Assembly (NCBI RefSeq): GCF_904849725.1
Contig: NC_058523.1
Coordinates: 202,085,689-202,149,688, forward strand
DNA: 64,000 nt
Source of the DNA: Hordeum vulgare subsp. vulgare
Lineage: Eukaryota > Streptophyta > Magnoliopsida > Poales > Poaceae
Direction: 5' to 3'
Below are positions 57,287-64,000 of the stretch, piece after piece (position 1 is the stretch's first letter; each line of letters begins with the position of its first letter). The notes under the pieces are model-generated. The model was given only the letters and a program-made list of their open reading frames with translations. It was not told where the DNA came from and did no database searches. A program made the translations under genes and the position numbers.

Positions 57287-58740
57287 TGACACACGAACAC
57301 GTCACGTGTACCCTCGACGTCAGGGGTGATGCACCGCAACTCACATCGAAGGAGACCCGACCGACAACGCGATACGCAAGACAGCCGACGGGTGCTTTTG
57401 AGGACCCGAAACCCCACACGCCCGGGAGAGACCCCATCAGGGAGTGCGCGGCTATGGGCTGCCCTAGGTCGATTCGCTCGCCCCTAGGGACTCGGAATTC
57501 ATAGCTCTCAAACTTGAGGAACAACGAAGAACGAGAGATAAAATACGAGGGAGAGATAAAACGTAGATGAAGAAATAGTATATTGATGTTTCGATTGTGT
57601 GTTGTTCAATCGACCGTCACCCCTAATATATATAAGAGGTGGCTGGACTTCCCGTACAGGCAAAGGATTCATCTAGGCTTTCCTTACAAGAAAACTACAG
57701 AAAATCACGTCCTAGAGTCCTATTTCCAGTCTAACTCGGATTCAGCCCAAATCTGGCCCAATCTTCTGTCCTGCTCCTTGCGCGGGCCACATAATCTCCA
57801 TATGACCTCCAACTGAAACAATTTATATATCAAAATTGACCATCTAGACGATATGAACAACTCTTCTGTTGGTCACTTTTCCAAATAAGGTCATATTGAG
57901 TACTCCAAGATATCATCTTTAACTCCCAGTGGGATTCGGCTACTCGGTTGAATGTACTGTCTGAATCTTGTATCGTTTCTACACGCCATATACCATCTCG
58001 GATGATGATGACTTTAAAAGAAAAGTTAACCGTTTTGATGATACCCACGACTTTCATGTTAAATACTTTTTCATACAAAGTCATCTAGACAACTCTTTGC
58101 GCTCATCTTTCATGTTCCGATTAAATATTGGCCAACTTCACTCGGCTTCAAACCTTTTCAATCGGATGTTGAGGATTCTGCACTCGGATGGCAAACTTTC
58201 CACTAGGATGGCACTTCACTCGGATGGAAAATTCCACTCGGATGGCAAACTCCACTCGGATGGAAAATTCAACTCGGATGGCACTCCACTCGGATAGCTA
58301 TATTTTCACTCGGAATTCATGTATCTGACCGAAGTTCCACTCGTGTTTTAGAAACTTTTCACTCGGATGGCAAACTTTTCACTCGTGTTCATGAGTGAAA
58401 CTTCAGCTTGATCTTGTTTTGTCTCTTCAGGTCGCACACGAACTCGGATTGAGATAAAATATATATCAGAATTGATCGCCTCGACGAGGCGGACACAATT
58501 ACTGTTGAACATTTTTCCATATGAGGCTATCTTGTTGGCTTAATAGGCCGAACAGTACTCTGAATATAACATCTCAGCACTTCGAACACAGTTTCGGTCT
58601 TCAATATCAGATTGGACAGCGATGGCCCAAACTCCAAAAATATTCATGTCAACACCACAAAACTCTTTCATGTGGAGCACTTCTTCCTTTGAATCCATCT
58701 TAATAAGATTTTTTCCGTGCCAAAATCTGGTGTGAACACA
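57287..58740 (-). repeat. 3' LTR of element VI
   Basis: In element sense it starts TGTGTTCACACCAG directly after the polypurine tract at 58741 and ends GTGTTCGTGTGTCA at 57287, where the antisense-gene frame of IV resumes. A TATA box (TTATATATATTAGG) lies at about 57624-57637. The left boundary is inferred from the reading frame and the TG...CA rule. Confidence 0.75.
58178..58390. repeat. 18-bp minisatellite (CACTCGGATGG-core) in the LTR of element VI
   Basis: CACTCGGATGGCAAACTT and CACTCGGATGGAAAATTC variants repeat head to tail at about 58178-58295. Further single copies (TTTTCACTCGGATGGCAAAC) lie near 58350-58390. It is in U3, upstream of the TATA box in element sense. Confidence 0.8.
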
Positions 58741-58757
58741 TGCCCCCCTATTTTTTG
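58741..58757 (-). promoter_or_regulatory. Polypurine tract of element VI
   Basis: In element sense AAAAAATAGGGGGGCA lies immediately 5' of the 3' LTR. Confidence 0.75.
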
Positions 58758-58903
58758 GCAAAGCTTGTGTGCCAAAAAATAAGTTGCACGCGTCTGTTCT
58801 TAGGACGATGTCAACACTCCATCGGCCATCTATATTTCCCAGGGCGATAATTATGTATCGGCCATATTTATGCTAAGGGCGATAATCATATATTGGCCAT
58901 TGC

Positions 58904-60025
58904 CTACTCAAGCTTCTTGCCATACACTCGGACGATATTTTTCAGATATTTACCATTGAGGGCTCGAGATAGCATTGTCCCTTGAATTGATTCCACCAAA
59001 TATGAATTTCCAGGAACTATTCTCGCAATCCTATACGGGCCTTCCCAGTTTGGAGACCACTTCCCAAACTTTCTATTTCTTGAACCAATCGGTAGGATCA
59101 CTTTCCACATGAGATCGCCAACTTGGAAATTCTTCAATTTGACCATTTTATTATAAGCTGTGTCCACTCTTAACTTGTCCTTTTCAATGGCCTTTAAAGC
59201 AACCAAACATTTATCAGCCACTTCATCAATATTGTCCATCATTGAATAATAAAAGTCTACGGCCGATAAATCATTTTGTTTGGCTATCCGCAAAGCACTC
59301 AAATTTACCTCAACCGGTAAAATAGCCTCTTGACCATATACTAGCTCATAAGGGGTTACCTTTGTAGCACCGTGCTTTGATATTCGATGTGCCCATAAAG
59401 CCTCAGATAGCAGCTCATTCCATCTCCTTGGATTATCCTTAATTTTCTTTTTGATGAGCTTGATCAATGTTTTAGTGCTAGATTCAGCTTGTCCATTAGC
59501 TTGGGCATAATACGGAGAGGAATTGAGCATCTTTATCTTATAAGACTCAGCAAATTCTTTAACTTGATGTGACATAAAAGACAAACCTTGATCTGTAGTC
59601 AAAGTTTGCGGAATGCCGAATCTGTGAATAATGTGCTCAGTTATGAATTGAATCACCTCCGTATGTCTCATGTTCTTGAGAGGTACCGCTTTAGACCACT
59701 TAGTGAAATAATCACTCGCTACTAATATGAACCGATGCCCCTTTGAAGAAGACGGGTGAATTTATCCAATGAAGTCCAAACCCCACCCCCTAAAAGGCCA
59801 CGACTTGATAATAGGATGTAACATAGCAGCAGGAGCCAACTGAATATCACCAAACTTATGACAAGCCTCACACCCTTTATAATACCTGAAGCAATCATTA
59901 ATCATTGCCGACCGATAAAATCCAGCACGTCGTGATAACCACTTCATCTTAGGAGCCGACTGATGAGTTCCACAAATACCTTCATGTACCTCTCCCATAG
60001 CAATCCTAGCTTGATCTTCATCCAA
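58904..60025 (-). pseudogene. Integrase of element VI, interrupted by one broken stretch
   Basis: The zinc-binding domain is in 59762-60025: VHEGICGTHQSAPKM and YYKGCEACHKFGD, followed by the first catalytic Asp in WGLDFIG, where a stop occurs (about 59762). After about 90 bp out of frame, a 255-residue frame (58904-59671) carries RFGIPQTLTTDQGLSFMS (second Asp) and YYAQANGQAESSTKTLIKLI (catalytic Glu). The C-terminal domain follows (FQVGDLMWKVILPIG, KWSPNWEGPYRI) and ends YGKKLE. All three catalytic residues survive, so the damage is small. Confidence 0.87.
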
Positions 60026-60154
60026 GCACTTGAAAAGAACATCCTCAACTGTTCGGGATAAAGGTCATCATCCCTCATCACATATTTGAAAGCCATACGC
60101 TGAACAGTCCTGTCCACCCTCTCACTCGGATCACATAAGTAATCAACGGTTTCT

Positions 60155-61916
60155 CTAGTCTGGATTTTTACCTATTCCAGATTCTCCATTAGCAGCCGAA
60201 GTTGTGTGTTTTGGTTCGGCCTCCCTAACACTCACAAAGCTGGACATCAGCTTTTCAGAAATATGAAACATGCCCCGATCAACATGATAGCCGGATGCTT
60301 GTTGCGCCAAATCATTCGCTCTCCAGTTGTCATGTCTAGATATATGAGCAATGCCAAAATAATCCAAAGCAGAAATTATATCTAGACATTTGTCCAGATA
60401 AATATGAAGTGATACGTCAACACACTGAAAAACTTTGGATATTTGTTGCACCACTAATAACGAATCACCTAAAGCCTCAATATGTGTAGCGCCTACATCC
60501 ATCAATATCTCTAGTACAAGTAAGAGTGCTTCATATTCGGCTTGATTATTTGTGCAAAAATATTCCAATCGACACGAGGCTTCAAAAACATCACCATGTG
60601 GAGATATCTTACCTACTAATAAAGCAAATACTGCTTCTGTCGTACGTCATTCAAATTGCTCCTAAAGTGGCTAAAATTACCCACCAATGCCACCTATAAG
60701 TCATAAAAAACGTTTCAAACAAGAAAATCTTCGGACTGGGCCGACCCATGTAGGTGCCTCCTATATTACGCTGTGAGCATTGGAAAAGGATGCAGCACAC
60801 CCGTTTGGGCCGGCCCATGCGTGGGCCCCTGTTTTTTTAGTTTAGTTTTCAATTTTCCTTTTCAGTTTCATTTTGTTTTTCTACTTTAAATAATTTAGAA
60901 ATTAAAATAACTTTTCTCAATTTTAAGAAACTGGGAATTTTGAAATAAAATATTCAAAAAAAACATAATTTTTTTGAGAATTCAATAACTACTCATGAGT
61001 TTTGAAAAATGTTTGCATATACAAAAAAATGTTTAAATTTTGAGAAAATTTCCATAAAATAAAAAAAGGTCAATGATATTAAACAAAAGTCCGTGTAAAA
61101 ATCTTAAAAACAATTCGTGCGTGTGTTTTTAGTCTCGTTTTTTATTTTCATTTTTCTGTTCCATTTTTAATTTAAATAATTTAGAACTTTGAAAAACTTT
61201 TGCAATTTATAAAACTTAGAATTTTGAAATAAAAGTTTGAAGATAACATAAAATGTTTGTTAATTCAAAAAATGCTCGGGAGTTTTGTAAAAATATTCGC
61301 ATATTCAGAAAAATGTTCATAGTTTTGAGAACAATGTTGGTGAAAACAATAAAATTCCATGATTTTGAAAAAAAGTTTGTGTATTATTTTTTGAGTGCAA
61401 TTGTAAAAAATGTTTGCTAATTCAAAAAATGTTCATGCATTTCAAGAAATGTCCTAAAATTTTAAAGACATAATATGATCAGCAACATTGGAGATTATAA
61501 TTATTTTTCTTCCGTTGCAACGCACGGGCCCTTTTGCTAGTATAAATAATACCAACACCTTGGCCATTGTTACAAACCGAACCATCAAAATATAATCTCC
61601 ACGGTACTACCGAGACAATGTTTACATCAATATCGTGTTTGTCATTAATCGGATGCTCAACAATGAAATCAGCAACTATTTGGCCTTTCATGGATTTTAA
61701 AGATTCATAGGACAAATCATATTCATTCAAAGAATAAGCCCACTTGCCAATTCTACCACTAAGAATTGGCCTATGCAACATGTACTTAATGACATCGGTT
61801 TGACAATCTATTATGCAAGCACTCGGTACTAAGTAATGTCTCAGTTTGGTGCAAGCGTAATATAGACAAAAGCATAATTTTTCAATAAATGTGTACCTTG
61901 TCTCGGCGTCCAACAA
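60155..61916 (-). pseudogene. RNase H domains of element VI, split by a Helitron
   Basis: From 61916 the frame reads TRYTFIEKLCFCLYYACTKL and SGRIGKWAYSLNEYDLSYES, the RT-linked RNase H end. It then reads PWRLYFDGSVCNNGQGVGII, the start of a second RNase H with its first acidic residue (FDGS). The Helitron occupies 60607-61540. On its far side the second domain continues in 60155-60568 with TNNQAEYEALLLVLEIL (Glu) and EALGDSLLVVQQI (Asp), and later SRHDNWRANDLAQQAS. The flanks of the Helitron abut in frame at an A/T target. The frame then runs out at 60155, well before integrase. Confidence 0.85.
60607..61540 (+). mobile_element. Non-autonomous Helitron, 934 bp, in the RNase H region of element VI
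   Basis: It begins TCTTACCTACTAATAAAGC after an A (60606) and ends TTTTGCTAG before a T (61541), matching Helitron rules: 5' TC, 3' CTRR, insertion between A and T without duplication. A hairpin, CCGT-TGCAACGC-ACGG (61512-61527), lies 13 bp from the 3' end. The interior is very AT-rich with many degenerate AAAATGTTTG/GAATTTTGAAA repeats and no ORF for a Rep-helicase. It is a short deletion derivative. Confidence 0.8.
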
Positions 61917-63428
61917 TCACCGACTCAAATATGTAATAGCATGCTCTTTTTCTTCGGTCTCTTGGGTCAAAACAACACGAATAACACCTTCCTCAGCCGA
62001 AATGTAAAGTTTGAATGGTTCCCCATGTCTAGGTGCTTTCATTACCGGAGGAGTGCACAAATGTTCCTTGATCATATCAAATGCTTCTTGATGTTTTGCC
62101 CCCAAGTAAAATCAGCATAATTCTTTAACCAAGGATGTGAGTGAATGCGTCGACCTTGCTTGACAAGTTGGCTACGAATTTCCTCAAATAGTTGACCTTG
62201 CCAAGGAATTTTTGGATATCTCTCTTGCATGCTGGAGCTTCTACTTTCTGTATAGCCTCTATTTTCTTAGGATCAACCTCCACACCATTTTCATGAATGA
62301 TGAACCCCAAAAACTTCCCAGCTGATACGCCGAATGCACTTTTCAAAGGATTCATCTTCAGTCCACATTTCTTCATTCTTTCAAAGGCTAAACGCAAATT
62401 GGCTAGATGAGATTCAAAAGAATCCGATTTGACAACAATGGCATCGATATACACCTGAAGTATGACACCGAGTAAATCATGAAATATCAATTTCATAGCC
62501 GTGTGATACGTGGCACCAGCATTCTTTAATCCGAAGTCATTACTGTCCACTCGAATAAACCAAGAAAACCAGGGCAACGGAAAGCCGTTTTGGACATGTC
62601 CTATTTGGCCATAAAAATCTGATTATATCCCGCATTAACATCAAGAAAACTAATGACCTGATGTCCACAACCATCATTAATAAGCATATCAGCTATAGGC
62701 ATGGGATACTCATCTTTGGGTGTAGCTCTATTCAAATCTCTGAAATCAATGCACACCCTCAACTTACCGGACCCCTTTTTCTCTATCGGTAGAATGTTAG
62801 AAATCCACTCGTCATACTTGCAAGGTCTAACAAAATTAGCTTTCAGCAATCGACCGATCTCCTCCTTGATTCGGTCGTATGTTTTTGGATTAAACTTTCT
62901 AGCCGATTGTTTGTAAGGTCTAAAACCGGCTTTTATAGGTAACTGATGCTCCACCAGCTCTCGGCTTAAACCTGGCATCTCATGATATTCCCATGCAAAA
63001 CAACAAACATATTCTTTAAATAGCCCAATCAACTCAGCTTTACGATCGGCTCTCAATTTCTTGTTTACAAAAGTCAGCCGAGTGACTGAACCATCTCCTA
63101 TATCTATCTCTTCTAATGGATCAGCCGACATAAAACCTTGTCCTAATTTATACATGTCATCCAACTCCTCTATAGACTCATACATATCATTCTCACTAGA
63201 CCGATATTTTGCAAGACGTTTCTGTAACCAATCGGAATTAGAAACTGTCACAAAACCACTCTTTGTAGTGCTGAGAAAATCAAACTCTGATAAGTCGCGC
63301 CATGTCAAGCAAGTAGCCTTGGGATGTTGCCAATCTACTGATGCATCGGCCAAAGTAACAAAAGCCGAGTCATCCGCATGAATGACTTCCACTTCATCGT
63401 CAACCCACCGAATTAAGAACTGGTGCAT
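61917..63428 (-). pseudogene. Protease-RT linker and reverse transcriptase of element VI, catalytic site altered
   Basis: The 275-residue frame 62601-63428 starts MHQFLIRWVDDEVEVIHADD and includes LVEHQLPIKAGFRPYKQSAR, LRVCIDFRDLNRATPKDEYP and SFLDVNAGYNQI (first catalytic Asp), ending in a stop. After a damaged stretch, 62125-62577 has FGLKNAGATYHTAM and the site VYIDAIVVKS. The second Asp of YxDD is Ala here (codon 62440-62442). FGVSAGKFLGFIIHENGVEV and the thumb follow, then a frame break, and EAFDMIKEHLCTPPVMKAP with VLTQETEEKEHAITYLSR (61917-62105). The enzyme would copy element RNA. Loss of a metal-binding Asp plus the stops should abolish that. Confidence 0.87.
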
Positions 63429-63462
63429 AGTAGATGGCAGACACTAGTTTGCATGAACCCAA

Positions 63463-64000
63463 TGTTGGGGAACGTCGCATGGGAAACAAAAAATTTCCTA
63501 CGTGCACGAAGACCTATCATGGTGATGTCCATCTATGAGAGGGGATATTCGATCTACGTACCCTTGTAGACTGCACAGCAGAAGCCTTAGTGAACGCGGT
63601 TGATGTACTGGAACGTCCTCACGTCCCTCGATCCGCCTCGCGAACCGTCCCGCGATCAGTCCCACGATCTAGTGCCGAACGGACGATACCTCCGCGTTCA
63701 GCACACGTACAGCTCAACGATGATCTCGGCCTTCTTGATCCAGCAAGAGAGACGGAGAGGTAGATGAGTTCTCCGGCAGCATGACGGTGCTCCGGAGGTT
63801 GGTGATGATCTTATCTCAGCAGGGCTCCGCCCGAGCTCCGCAGAAACGCGATCTAGAGCTAAAACCGTGGAGATATGTGGTCGGGCTGCCGTGGCGAAGT
63901 TGTCTCAAATCAGCCCTAAAACCTCCGTATATATAGGGGGAAGAGGAGGAGCCTTGCCTCGGGGTCCAAGGACCCCCAAGGGGTTCGGCCGAGCCAAGGG
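63463..64000 (-). mobile_element. BARE/WIS/Angela-type Copia LTR, minus strand, runs off the window
   Basis: TGTTGGGGAACGTCGCATGG is the reverse complement of the end of a BARE-type LTR (...CAACGTTCCCCAACA) and matches the 3' ends of the Copia LTRs at 48212 and 56230 on the opposite strand. The candidate target duplication on this side is CCCAA (63458-63462). A TATA-like TATATATA lies near 63930. It may be one LTR of a full element or a solo LTR; the other end is not visible. Confidence 0.88.

Larger units (their letters stand above)
57287..63462 (-). mobile_element. Tat-like Gypsy retrotransposon, element VI (5' end outside window)
   Basis: Minus-strand order from right to left is protease-RT linker, RT, RNase H, second RNase H, integrase, polypurine tract and 3' LTR (57287-58740). 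Two RNase H domains suggest a Tat-type element, but unlike IV it has no large region between integrase and LTR. It cuts the antisense gene of IV at 57286; the candidate duplication ACTAT (57282-57286) cannot be verified because the other end is not in the window. A Helitron (60607-61540) and a BARE-like element (63463 onward) are inserted in it. Confidence 0.85.
12814..64000 (+). mobile_element. Tat-type Gypsy retrotransposon, element IV (host of nested insertions; 3' end outside window)
   Basis: The order is 5' LTR, primer site, gag, protease, RT with RNase H, a second RNase H, integrase, a 3' tandem array and a long antisense gene. This is the layout of the Tat lineage (Grande, RIRE2, Retand and relatives), which carry two RNase H domains and extra sequence 3' of integrase. 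Insertions at 16407-31117, 35404-42551 and 46415-56230, and a further one starting at 57287, are bounded by target duplications where both ends are visible. Every coding part contains stops or frameshifts. The 3' LTR was not reached. Confidence 0.85.

Overview
This window is plant DNA from a large grass genome, almost certainly a Triticeae species (wheat, Aegilops, barley or rye group). The evidence is a BARE/WIS/Angela-type Copia retrotransposon, several tRNA-Asp-primed Athila-type Gypsy relatives, Tat-type Gypsy elements, PIF/Harbinger elements with TWA target duplications, a CACTA end and a Helitron. I find no confident host gene, rRNA, tRNA or CRISPR array. Essentially the whole window is nested transposable elements. 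Most coding regions are broken by stops or frameshifts.

Layout. Positions 1-2172 hold two copies of a small TIR transposon in inverted orientation, forming a roughly 2 kb foldback; each arm carries a copy of the same gene-like ORF. 2338-10289 is a PIF/Harbinger element (TSD TTA) split by LTR element I (3082-10080, minus strand, TSD GTGGA). 10829-12675 is a second Harbinger element (TSD TAA) with a degraded Myb-like ORF1. It sits directly against the TIR of a third TIR element (12679 onward), which is split at 12814 by a long plus-strand Tat-type Gypsy, element IV.

Element IV (5' LTR 12814-13303, gag, protease, RT, two RNase H domains, integrase, a 3' tandem array and a spliced antisense gene) is the host for most of what follows. 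Its RT is split by element III (16407-31117, TSD CTCCT), whose own LTR is split by element II (17069-23939, TSD ATACT). Its tandem array is split by element V (35404-42551, TSD CTAAG). Its antisense gene is split by a Copia (46415-56230), which itself contains a CACTA remnant (52355-53270). The antisense gene is then cut by a minus-strand Gypsy, element VI (3' LTR 57287-58740). Element VI carries a 934-bp Helitron in its RNase H region and is cut at 63463 by another BARE-like LTR that runs off the window. The 3' end of IV lies outside the window.

How the parts relate. Elements I, II, III and V lack recognisable RT or integrase and must depend on proteins from other elements. They belong to three LTR groups but share one architecture: a tRNA-Asp-like primer site, a short exchangeable coding cassette (gag fragment, gag-protease, or an uncharacterised orphan ORF), a conserved junction hairpin, a 2.6-3.5 kb non-coding domain with repeated GGGGATGCC/GGCATCCCC hairpins, a CTCG-TCCT-CGAG hairpin, a polypurine tract, and a hairpin at the LTR tip. 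This shared RNA-like architecture and the orphan ORF found in both I and III are the best candidates here for something under-described. Family names are given at lineage level only, because no database search was possible.
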